From CAZYPH01 sp964649095 (lineage in GTDB: Bacteria; Bdellovibrionota; UBA1018; UBA923), in contig CAZYPH010000092.1 of NCBI GenBank assembly GCA_964649095.1, forward strand, positions 1 through 9,449: a DNA stretch of 9,449 bases, given 5' to 3'. The notes beneath the pieces are model-generated. The model ran no database searches, was not told where the DNA came from, and worked only from the letters and a program-made list of their open reading frames with translations. Positions 1 through 6,118 of this stretch are shown here, in pieces (the first letter of the stretch is position 1; each line of letters opens with the position of its first letter). The position numbers were made by a program, and so were the translations under genes.

Positions 1-130
1 AGATACATCTTGCGGTTCTCGGCGGGATCGTCACGGTGGCTCATCTGCATCCGCAGCATACCGGCGAAGGTCTGTTGGGCGTACTCGTCGTCGCTGGTTG
101 CGACCACGCTCGTGTCGGGGCCGAAACCCA
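1..130. other. Probable foreign or frameshifted contig end
   Basis: The first 120 bases are 62% G+C (75 of 120), against 38% at 181-240. On the minus strand, one frame that differs from the upstream gene reads smoothly from about 132 to the window edge, starting LGFGPDTSVVATSDDEYAQQ and ending with PAENRKMY. In that frame 36 of 43 codons end in G or C, which is unlike the genes further in. The frame of the upstream gene instead gives a Ser/Pro/Thr-rich tail and stops at 41. Two readings fit: a chimeric join to DNA of a higher-GC organism near 130, or a one-base frameshift in a longer gene. The abrupt composition change favours the join. Confidence 0.5.
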
Positions 131-1105
131 GTTGGCTTCTGAAGCAATGCCTGCTGTGCGATGTACGATGTGGCCTGGAGACAGCTCATTATTTACAATG
201 CTCCGTTGGGTTCGATGTTGTTCTTCTAAAGCTCTTAATCGCTGTTGCAAACGTTGCGAGCGCGTTTGGTGTTCGGCCAAACGTGATGAGGCATAACGAA
301 GGTCTTCAATGAGCCCTTCTCTTTCTGCCAATCGTTGTGCGCAAAGGGCCGCTTGTTCGGGAGTAAATTGCAAATAGATGGGCGCCTGGTTACGGCCTCG
401 GTCGAGTTCCAATCGATAGCGGGCCGAACACACTTCTACCCGGTTGTTGATATGCCAGGTGGCCTTTCTGCGGATGGTTTCAATAACCATCTGACTAATG
501 TGACTTATGGCACTCGTACGCTCATTTTGCGGATCGATATGTCGTGCCAGAGCGAAAGAGGCATTATTCATCGTTAGATAGGAACTACTAATGTCGCTGA
601 CTAACGATCTGATTTCTCGTGCAACCTCTTCTGTTTCGTTGGCCAAGTTATTGAGTCGTCGTACGGCAGGAGACTCGGGTAGAACGATATTGCCGCCCTG
701 CGAGTGGAAACGCATGAGTTGGAATCCACCTAACAAAACTTCACGATTGGCCGATAATGTCTCAGCGGTGGAGTCTAAACGCAGCAGTACCTGAGGTGCT
801 AACGCGATACCCACACCCGAGACGGCACTGGTAATTTCTTCAGCCCGGGTGTGGGTTAGATAATAAAGCCCTTGCCAGTCGACTCGCAACGTAGAGCCTA
901 CCGACTGGCGAGAGTTGCCAAATACCCCAGCCTCTACACGTAGTGGCCGCCGTGATAGGTTGATGGGCGCTCGTTCTGACGCGTTCCATGGGCTGATCGA
1001 CGAGGGTGTTTGTTGTTGAGCAAAAGACGTTGGAGTATAAAATATGGTATATATAAAAAATATAATATTAATAGATCTTGAGACAAAACTTACTGTTCGA
1101 CGCAC
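41..1105 (-). CDS. Secreted coiled-coil protein of unknown family; C-terminal end doubtful
   Basis: I do not recognise this family. The start is a GTG at 1105 with an AGAGG ribosome site about six bases upstream. Residues 1-29 form a signal peptide (basic MRR start, hydrophobic core INIIFFIYTIF, cleavage after SFA before QQQ), so the product is exported. The mature part begins with a Ser/Pro/Arg-rich stretch. Residues 150-175 are probably helical. Residues 250-303 are rich in Leu, Glu, Arg and Gln with heptad-like spacing and probably form a coiled coil. Cysteines are at 226 and 255. There are no catalytic motifs. After about Trp326 the composition shifts and the good coding frame switches, so the last ~29 residues and the stop at 41 are probably not the native end. 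It is the last of four minus-strand genes and is separated from the histone-like gene by two stem-loops, so it may be transcribed on its own. Confidence 0.7.
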   Translation of the reverse strand: MRRTVSFVSRSINIIFFIYTIFYTPTSFAQQQTPSSISPWNASERAPINLSRRPLRVEAGVFGNSRQSVGSTLRVDWQGLYYLTHTRAEEITSAVSGVGIALAPQVLLRLDSTAETLSANREVLLGGFQLMRFHSQGGNIVLPESPAVRRLNNLANETEEVAREIRSLVSDISSSYLTMNNASFALARHIDPQNERTSAISHISQMVIETIRRKATWHINNRVEVCSARYRLELDRGRNQAPIYLQFTPEQAALCAQRLAEREGLIEDLRYASSRLAEHQTRSQRLQQRLRALEEQHRTQRSIVNNELSPGHIVHRTAGIASEANWVSAPTRAWSQPATTSTPNRPSPVCCGCR

Positions 1106-1134
1106 AAAACACCTCTCAATGTGACCGTTAGGGT

Positions 1135-1168
1135 CCTAAAAAAAATCTTAGGTGAGACAAGAACCTAG
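1135..1168 (-). terminator. Weak hairpin with T8 tract in leader of the secreted protein gene
   Basis: Read on the minus strand, CTAGGT and ACCTA form a 5-bp stem with a 9-base loop, followed by AGA and eight T (plus-strand A run 1138-1145). The 3' arm can instead pair with TTAGG just beyond the T run, so two mutually exclusive folds are possible. It lies 30-60 bases before the GTG start at 1105. It could be a weak intrinsic terminator or attenuator; the stem is short and AT-rich, so confidence is low. Confidence 0.3.
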
Positions 1169-1228
1169 CGGCAGCGTCGTCGTAATGTCGATTGGTGGGG
1201 TGTTTTTTTTAAAGGAGTTGCAGAATGT

Positions 1229-1266
1229 AAGAGGCTTCGGCGCAGTTCAAAGCACCGAAGCCTCTT
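1229..1266 (-). terminator. 12-bp perfect stem-loop downstream of the histone-like gene
   Basis: AAGAGGCTTCGG at 1229-1240 pairs perfectly with CCGAAGCCTCTT at 1255-1266 around a 14-base loop. It sits 7 bases beyond the stop codon of the histone-like gene, where a terminator would be expected. Only two T follow the stem on the minus strand, so it is not a textbook intrinsic terminator. It could also protect the 3' end of the mRNA. Confidence 0.55.
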
Positions 1267-1272
1267 TGAAAA

Positions 1273-1635
1273 TTACTCTTCAGCGTCGTTGCTGCTGATA
1301 AAACGTGACCCGAAACCGCCCACTGTAGCACCGGCTAAACCGGCTAAGGCTGCTGAGCTCGCCAAACTTTTTACCGTTGGTTTTTTTGGAGCTGCTTTTT
1401 TTGCAAGCGCTTTTTTTGGAGCTGGTTTTTTTGCTGTTGCTTTCTTTTTAGGTGCTGCTTTTTTTGCGGCTGGTTTCTTCTTCGCAGCGGCTTTCTTTGG
1501 AGCGGCCTTTTTGGGAGCTGCTTTTTTTGCAGGCGCTTTTTTTACAGGTTTTTTAGCAGCGGGTTTTTTGGCTGCTTTTTTTGCTGCTGGTTTTTTTTTA
1601 GGTGCTGGTTTTTTTGCGGCTTTTTTTGCTGCCAT
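1273..1635 (-). CDS. Lysine/alanine/proline-rich histone H1-like DNA-binding protein
   Basis: A small, very basic protein of 120 residues. Residues 2-89 are an imperfect tandem array of AAKK, PAAKK and AAPKK units with 38 lysines and almost no other charged residue. This is the pattern of the eukaryotic histone H1 C-terminal tail and of bacterial H1-like proteins (Hc1/AlgP-type tails), which bind DNA without sequence specificity and compact the nucleoid. Residues 90-112 change character to a small-residue, weakly hydrophobic segment (SLASSAALAGLAGATVGG), and the protein ends in an acidic DAEE. This tail is not part of the usual KAAKK proteins I know and may mediate self-association or a membrane contact. 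The ATG at 1635 is preceded by AAAGGA at eight bases. It lies 101 bp after the TadG-like gene and ends at a strong stem-loop. The repeat makes long open frames on the opposite strand that are not genes. Confidence 0.85.
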   Translation of the reverse strand: MAAKKAAKKPAPKKKPAAKKAAKKPAAKKPVKKAPAKKAAPKKAAPKKAAAKKKPAAKKAAPKKKATAKKPAPKKALAKKAAPKKPTVKSLASSAALAGLAGATVGGFGSRFISSNDAEE

Positions 1636-1736
1636 TGGGAGTGTCCTTTTTTGAATTGCGTTTTGTTTATCTAAAACAACGCTACAATCGTTCCATTTTT
1701 GTGTGAAGTTGTGAAGTATATTTCAAATTGTGAATA

Positions 1737-3809
1737 TCAGTGCCAGAGTTGTTCGACATCGGAACGGTCTTGACCGTAACTATCTCGCAACAACCCCCAT
1801 ACGGTATTGGGGTCATTCATGAGTTTGCCGGCGCGTTGTAGCAAGTTTTTGAATGGAATGAGTTTGACCGAATAACCCTCTCGGCCCGCCTGGTAATGCG
1901 CGATGTGGTTCTCGGTAACATACGACGATGCTAACCGACGCCGTATCATGTTGAGGTCGCCGTTGAGTTTGAAAGGCAAAATCGGACGAGGGGGATTCGT
2001 TTGAAAAAAATTGTCACCCAGTGGGTCCATAATCTTAGCCACGTTGAAATTATTTTCGCTGCGTAGTCGTCGTAAATAGTCTTGTAGTTTGGTTTTGAGG
2101 CTTGCTGCAATCGCGGTGCGTAGCTCACCCTGGCGTCCCCCAGCCGAAATGATTTCTGTCGATGATAAGTTCGTATTGATTTCTGTTTCGACAGACTGAG
2201 AAAACTGGTCGTTTTGCCCAGGTCGAATAATCGGCGCCCAAAGCGTGTACGGCGTGTCTTGCGCCGACCCTCGGCTAGAATAAAAGTACGGATTGAAAAA
2301 TTCTTTCGCACCCGCGTTATCAACAACCGTGTCGACGGGAATGTTATATCGCCCAAGTTCGAACTCGTCCGGCAGCATAGCAGCGCGTAGGCCACGTGCT
2401 AAATCCGCCATGCCAAACGATGATCCTTGTCCACTCGGGCTGCGTAGATTGGCGTAAAAGCCCGCTAAAACACCGATGTCATCATAACCCTTCGTGCCGT
2501 CTTCGTTGATGGGCAGCCATGGAATGTTGCTGGGTGGCAGCGTTTGCCCCGAGGTGTTTGAGACGGGTTTGGGCACTAACGGTTTATAGAATTGTGAAGC
2601 CTCGAGTTTTGGTCCGATGCGCGAACCGAACGGCACGGCGGCGGCATAGGCCGTCATTTCGAGATCTTGACCAGGGTTATTAAATGGAAACGGGTTGAAG
2701 AGGAGTTTTACTTTCGCTTGAAGCTTAATGGCGTAATACACGTAGGCGTTCGAATCTTTGTAGACGCCTACGATGGGTTTCGCGCGAAACTTTTCCATTT
2801 GCATGAGGCAGCCCTGCGCCGGATTCGACCCCTCTAAAAACGCCACCCAGGTATCGATTTCAGGTTCGATTTTTTTTAGCTTGAGCATTTCGTCGGTGGG
2901 TAGCAGCTCGGTCATGCGAACTTCGTCATGTGAAAACGTATAACGATTCAAATTACCAAGGGCTGTTTTTAGGGCCAAAGCCGTACGTTCGAGTTTTGCT
3001 GGGTCGTCGCGGGCTATCAATTGATTTAATTGAGTGTCGCTTAAGTTACGCTTTGGTCCTTCGTTTATGTAGCTTTGAATGTTTTGAATTCTATGAAACA
3101 GCAACAGTTCTTCTGTCACCAAACCCACGTCGTTGTTTACGAGGCCTGCTAAATTGGTTTGCGACATCAGTTGTGTGTCGACGTTCGTGGCGTAGAGCCA
3201 GTACGATAGAATTTCTGAATTCAAAGCCGAGCCTTGCGAACAGCTTGCGGTTTGAATCGTGGCAATCGTAATGGCAGATTGTCGGATTGCGGTACAGCTG
3301 GGATCGAGCGGAAAACACGGTGGCGGTTGAACCACTGGTACGGCGCGTACCAACTGACAGACGTTCGACTGCGTCGACAAACTAAGACACACGACCGGTA
3401 CGCCGGGAAAACCTGTGGGGGAGTTTACGGCCGAACGATTCTCCCATTGCATGGGCTGACTGGCACCGGCATTGAGTCCACGACAGTCGGCATGTGTGGT
3501 GGCGTTGCCGCCTGAGATGCCACGTGGAAAACACTTTTGAGCCAGATTGCCCAAGACGTAATAGCGGTACAGAAATTTTTTGTAGGCTTGGCGCATCTGA
3601 TAGTTGAGGTGGGAAATTTGGGTCATGTGCCGTGCTTGAGTTGCCGCGCCAGCATAGGCAGCCAGATCAGCCGCATTTTGTAATTGAATTTTAGAATGCA
3701 CCAACATGCCAATGTTAATGACAAACGCGAGAAGCGTAATCATGGGCACGATGGAGAAGATGATCATGATGCTAATTTGGCCAGACGGTGTTGTTCTATT
3801 TATACCCAC
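1737..3809 (-). CDS. TadG-like (Flp pilus-assembly TadE/G family) membrane-anchored protein
   Basis: The N-terminus matches the Tad/Flp pilus-assembly TadE/G-like N-terminal domain: a short polar start, Gly-Gln (GQIS), one membrane helix at about residues 11-34 (IMIIFSIVPMITLLAFVINI), then the conserved IQLQNAADLAAYAGA. In this family the helix anchors a large periplasmic part, and TadE/F/G pseudopilins take part in tight-adherence pili. The remaining ~640 residues are extracytoplasmic, with several Cys in the first half (near KCFP, HADC, PPPC, DPSC) that could form disulfides. At 690 residues it is on the long side for TadG, and no von Willebrand MIDAS motif is evident, so a role outside a classical Tad pilus is possible; no other tad genes are in the window. 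The start is a GTG at 3809 with no in-frame ATG before an upstream stop. The only purine-rich stretch, TATAGG, abuts the GTG, so initiation is unusual. It follows the delta-60 gene by 85 bp. Confidence 0.75.
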   Translation of the reverse strand: MGINRTTPSGQISIMIIFSIVPMITLLAFVINIGMLVHSKIQLQNAADLAAYAGAATQARHMTQISHLNYQMRQAYKKFLYRYYVLGNLAQKCFPRGISGGNATTHADCRGLNAGASQPMQWENRSAVNSPTGFPGVPVVCLSLSTQSNVCQLVRAVPVVQPPPCFPLDPSCTAIRQSAITIATIQTASCSQGSALNSEILSYWLYATNVDTQLMSQTNLAGLVNNDVGLVTEELLLFHRIQNIQSYINEGPKRNLSDTQLNQLIARDDPAKLERTALALKTALGNLNRYTFSHDEVRMTELLPTDEMLKLKKIEPEIDTWVAFLEGSNPAQGCLMQMEKFRAKPIVGVYKDSNAYVYYAIKLQAKVKLLFNPFPFNNPGQDLEMTAYAAAVPFGSRIGPKLEASQFYKPLVPKPVSNTSGQTLPPSNIPWLPINEDGTKGYDDIGVLAGFYANLRSPSGQGSSFGMADLARGLRAAMLPDEFELGRYNIPVDTVVDNAGAKEFFNPYFYSSRGSAQDTPYTLWAPIIRPGQNDQFSQSVETEINTNLSSTEIISAGGRQGELRTAIAASLKTKLQDYLRRLRSENNFNVAKIMDPLGDNFFQTNPPRPILPFKLNGDLNMIRRRLASSYVTENHIAHYQAGREGYSVKLIPFKNLLQRAGKLMNDPNTVWGLLRDSYGQDRSDVEQLWH

Positions 3810-3894
3810 CCTATAAATAAAACATGTTTATCACACGACTCAAAGGGGATTTGATTTTAATGCGACGTGCTAAGTTTGATTTAATCTGTTTGAA

Positions 3895-5322
3895 CTACGG
3901 ATTTACGCGCCAAATTGTTGCGTAGAACTTTCCGGTTCCAGAGTGTTTACTGACTCCGGTAATAACGTACCGACCGTTAGAGTCGACAGCTAGTCCTGTG
4001 GCATAGTCGTTTTGATTTACCGTGCCTGCTGCATCACCGTGTGAGAAGACACCGTTTGTGGCAAATGTAGTGTCGTCAGTTCCGTCGCTGTTAAGTCGCA
4101 ATATCAGAGCATCAAGATTTGCAGAGGTATTGGCGCCGTAGCCGCTGACTACGATACGCCCGGCAGAATCTACTTTTATATCGGTACCGACGTCGGTGCC
4201 ATTGCCGCCCAAAATGCCGTTTTTTACGACATAACCGGTCGAATTGAATGTCGTGTCTAAAATGCCCGCAGCTGTGAAGCGCCAGACCGTGAGGTCAATG
4301 TTAGTGCCGTTGTGACTCGAGCCCACAACAAGAATGCGACCTTGAGAATCAAGAGCCATGCCATTGATGGCTTCTGAAGACGAAGCACTTCCGGCAGCAT
4401 TGGCGTGCACCACAAAACCGGTGCCATTGAAGTCGGTATCTAAATCGCCATTGTTTAGTAGTCGTAAAACAACAAGATCCGTATTGCCGCTAGCATTGGT
4501 ACTTGTGCCGGTAACAAGAATGCGCCCTGAAGAGTCGATTAGTATTGACCGTGCTGCGTCGTGTGCCGTGGCTCCAGGAGCGGCCCCGGCCATCTCAGCA
4601 AAACTTTTAGAGCCGGTCGTATTGAACGTGGTGTCTAACACACCGGTTGGAAGGTACCGCCAAACAAGAATATCTTGGCCCGAGGCTGCTGATCCAAAAC
4701 CAGCCACTACGATATTGCCCGACGAGTCTGTGGTGAGCGCCATGCCATGGTCTTCAGCAGCGCCAGCGTAGTCGTTATTTAAGACCATGCCGGTGGTGTT
4801 AAAATTAGTGTCAAACGTACCAGTGGTGAATATTCGAAATAACGAGAGGGCATAATTGCCAACGATGGATCGTGTCATTCCAGCGATTAATAATCGACCG
4901 CTAGTATCGATGCCTAGGGCCTCGCTCCAGTCTCGCGAATCGCCCACCCCGGAGTCGTAGCTAATGACGCCGGCAGTGCCAAAGTCTGTATCAGTGGTGC
5001 CGTTTGTTGAGAATCGACGAACGGTCATGTTTTCAGATCCATTGTCTCCTGTTGAGGCTGTGGTCAGAATGCGTCCCGCAGAATCGAATACGGGCGGGCG
5101 CATGCGAGCAGCGGCGCCAATAATGTCGGCCGTAACCACAAAACCAGTAGAGTTGAATGTCGAGTCTAACACACCAGATTCGACGCATGTGTTGCCAATC
5201 AAAACGTATCCACTGTTACAAGTTGTAGCTTGCGAGGGTGTGTTTACAGAGTACGTGATAGGAATGTGCGGGCTGCAGCTAGCTAAAGCAACGAGTCCAA
5301 TCATCCAGTTTCGTTTTGACAT
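3895..5322 (-). CDS. Delta-60 repeat lipoprotein (predicted seven-unit beta-propeller)
   Basis: Residues 1-15 are a lipoprotein signal ending in the lipobox LASC, with Cys16 as the lipidated residue and Ser at +2, which suggests the outer membrane. A short linker with a Cys35-Cys46 pair (CNSGYVLIGNTC) follows. Residues 50-475 consist of seven repeats of 59-65 residues, starting at about 50, 109, 169, 228, 293, 354 and 415. Each opens with LDTTFNxTG or a variant and contains DSSGRILVTG and a VxRxxxxG strand. These are delta-60 repeats (TIGR02608; DUF5122 beta-propeller), common in Myxococcus, Bdellovibrio-like and related bacteria. Seven units suggest a complete seven-bladed propeller. The molecular function is unknown; it is probably a surface binding or scaffolding protein. 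The ATG at 5322 is preceded by GGAG at five bases. It is the first of four same-strand genes, and the TadG-like gene starts 85 bp downstream with no clear terminator between. Confidence 0.9.
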   Translation of the reverse strand: MSKRNWMIGLVALASCSPHIPITYSVNTPSQATTCNSGYVLIGNTCVESGVLDSTFNSTGFVVTADIIGAAARMRPPVFDSAGRILTTASTGDNGSENMTVRRFSTNGTTDTDFGTAGVISYDSGVGDSRDWSEALGIDTSGRLLIAGMTRSIVGNYALSLFRIFTTGTFDTNFNTTGMVLNNDYAGAAEDHGMALTTDSSGNIVVAGFGSAASGQDILVWRYLPTGVLDTTFNTTGSKSFAEMAGAAPGATAHDAARSILIDSSGRILVTGTSTNASGNTDLVVLRLLNNGDLDTDFNGTGFVVHANAAGSASSSEAINGMALDSQGRILVVGSSHNGTNIDLTVWRFTAAGILDTTFNSTGYVVKNGILGGNGTDVGTDIKVDSAGRIVVSGYGANTSANLDALILRLNSDGTDDTTFATNGVFSHGDAAGTVNQNDYATGLAVDSNGRYVITGVSKHSGTGKFYATIWRVNP

Positions 5323-5338
5323 GATCTCTCCAGCGGGT

Positions 5339-5368
5339 ACGATATGCGCTAAAAGCTCTCCTGGTCAA
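5339..5368 (-). promoter_or_regulatory. Candidate sigma-70 type promoter of the delta-60 lipoprotein gene
   Basis: On the minus strand TTGACC (plus 5363-5368; five of six match TTGACA) is followed after 18 bases by TATCGT (plus 5339-5344; four of six match TATAAT). Transcription would begin roughly 10 bases before the GGAG ribosome site and the ATG at 5322. The -10 match is modest. An alternative is CTGACC/TATAGA slightly further upstream, whose -35 would lie inside the palindromic repeat. Confidence 0.35.
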
Positions 5369-5385
5369 TTCTATAGTTTGCTCGC

Positions 5386-5479
5386 AAAAATGGTCAGATG
5401 CGAGGCGCGGAGGTGCAAGCGAGGGAGCCGTACAAAAAAGTACGGCGTACTGAGCGCGTACCTCCGCAACGAAGTTTTT
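5386..5479. repeat. Palindromic intergenic repeat, copy 1 (one end shortened)
   Basis: An imperfect hairpin element bounded by AAAAA (5386-5390) and TTTTT (5475-5479). The tip is CCGTAC-AAAAAA-GTACGG (5428-5445), a perfect 6-bp stem, and an outer stem pairs GCGGAGGT (5407-5414) with ACCTCCGC (5460-5467). Its left end GGTCAGATGCG resembles the left end of copy 2 (GGCCCAGATGCG), and its right side GCAACGAAG resembles the right side of copy 2 but lacks the final CAGATGGGCCC-like part. It contains no convincing reading frame. It lies upstream of the lipoprotein gene and may act as a terminator for transcription arriving from the zinc-ribbon gene. Confidence 0.7.
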
Positions 5480-5506
5480 ACTATTTCGAACATCGTAATT
5501 TTTAAG

Positions 5507-5636
5507 GTAGTTCGTTCAAAAAGGGCCCAGATGCGCGAAGCGATGGAGGCGATGTGACTAAGCTGGCCAAAAACGGCCAGCGCAGGAACTCGCCGACTGA
5601 GCGACAAAGCAGATGGGCCCCTTTTGAACGAACTAC
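5507..5636. repeat. 130-bp imperfect palindrome, repeat copy 2
   Basis: The outer arms 5507-5529 and 5614-5636 (GTAGTTCGTTCAAAA on the left strand, continuing to GGGCCCA) match at 22 of 23 positions as an inverted repeat. The centre holds a perfect hairpin GCTGGCC-AAAAAC-GGCCAGC (5562-5581). Both palindromes share the same midpoint, 5571/5572, so this is one long cruciform-capable element with less paired flanks in between. The edge touches the stop codon of the zinc-ribbon gene. It has no coding capacity. It is probably a dispersed palindromic repeat or a non-autonomous MITE-like element; no target-site duplication is obvious. Confidence 0.8.
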
Positions 5637-5875
5637 TACCAGTAGACGACGAGGCCGCGTATGGGGGACTGCAACATCGTCAACACACTCTTCTCCATCT
5701 CCGCCCGATAATTCGCCTGCCCCGTTTTTGCATTATGTAATTCTTTCTGAACATGGTTCATGAACTGGAGCCGAAGAAAACCTTTGCCGCAGGCTTGGCA
5801 CCTCAACACTTCGCCTTCGGCCTCGTTTAAGCAGCCACATTTGTGGCACGCTCGAAATACAAATTGTGGATTCAT
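5636..5875 (-). CDS. Small zinc-ribbon protein
   Basis: A 79-residue protein with a zinc-ribbon signature in its N-terminal part: C10-x2-C13 and C26-x2-C29, twelve residues apart, with an extra Cys15 (CHKCGC ... CQACGKGF). Such four-cysteine knuckles bind one zinc ion and usually contact nucleic acid or another protein. The rest (about 38-70) is probably helical (NHVQKELHNAK, YRAEMEKSVLTML). I do not recognise a specific family. The ATG at 5875 has a GAGG ribosome site eight bases upstream, which supports a real gene. The last codons and the TAG run up to the outer arm of the palindrome, so the repeat may have inserted at the 3' end and supplied or altered the C-terminus (VVYW). It is divergent from the DUF4143 ATPase gene. 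Confidence 0.7.
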   Translation of the reverse strand: MNPQFVFRACHKCGCLNEAEGEVLRCQACGKGFLRLQFMNHVQKELHNAKTGQANYRAEMEKSVLTMLQSPIRGLVVYW

Positions 5876-6021
5876 AGTCGTTACCTCACGCAGTGTATCG
5901 ACGGGGGAGGTAAATACTTGAGTGTAGAGCTCTAGAATTGAATTCGAGCTAGGAAAAAGTGGAGTAATTTAGTTTTTATTGGCCTAAGACATTAAAAATA
6001 AATGCTTTTTTATAAAATCAC

Positions 6022-6082
6022 AAAAATCCACAACTTAGTTGCGGATTTTCTTAGATTTTCCACAACTAAGTTGTGGATTTTT
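6022..6082. repeat. 23-bp inverted repeat made of two near-identical palindromes
   Basis: The arms 6022-6044 and 6060-6082 are inverted copies matching at 22 of 23 positions, with a 15-base AT-rich spacer. Each arm is itself a palindrome: CCACAACTTAGTTGCGG (6028-6044, one mismatch) and CCACAACTAAGTTGTGG (6060-6076, perfect). The two palindrome starts are 32 bp apart, about three helical turns. The arms are flanked by A5 and T5, so as RNA this is also a strong hairpin followed by a U tract on either strand. It sits between the divergent zinc-ribbon and ATPase genes, so paired operator sites or a leader terminator upstream of the ATPase are both possible. Confidence 0.75.
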
Positions 6083-6093
6083 AGATCTCACCA

Positions 6094-6118
6094 ATTGCAT
6101 ACTAATTAAGTATGCAAT
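6094..6118. promoter_or_regulatory. Palindrome covering the ATPase start codon
   Basis: ATTGCATACT (6094-6103) and AGTATGCAAT (6109-6118) are perfect inverted 10-mers around AATTA. The ATG of the ATPase (6112-6114) lies inside the right arm. There is no Shine-Dalgarno sequence in the 16 bases before the ATG. It could be a repressor operator, or an mRNA hairpin that hides the start codon. Confidence 0.5.

Noticed and set aside
1289..1654. Plus-strand 121-residue open frame rich in Phe, Ala and Gly
   Set aside because: It is the antisense of the KAAKK repeat gene; the low-complexity repeat leaves the opposite frame open by chance.
4358..5557. Long plus-strand open frames opposite the delta-60 gene
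   Set aside because: Low-complexity shadows of the repeated minus-strand gene with no ribosome sites; the second also runs through a palindromic repeat.
5927..5945. Cluster of SacI, XbaI and EcoRI sites resembling a vector polylinker
   Set aside because: The sites are interleaved within a short natural inverted repeat (AGCTC ... GAGCT), and the surroundings show no vector sequence; chance or a small hairpin is enough.
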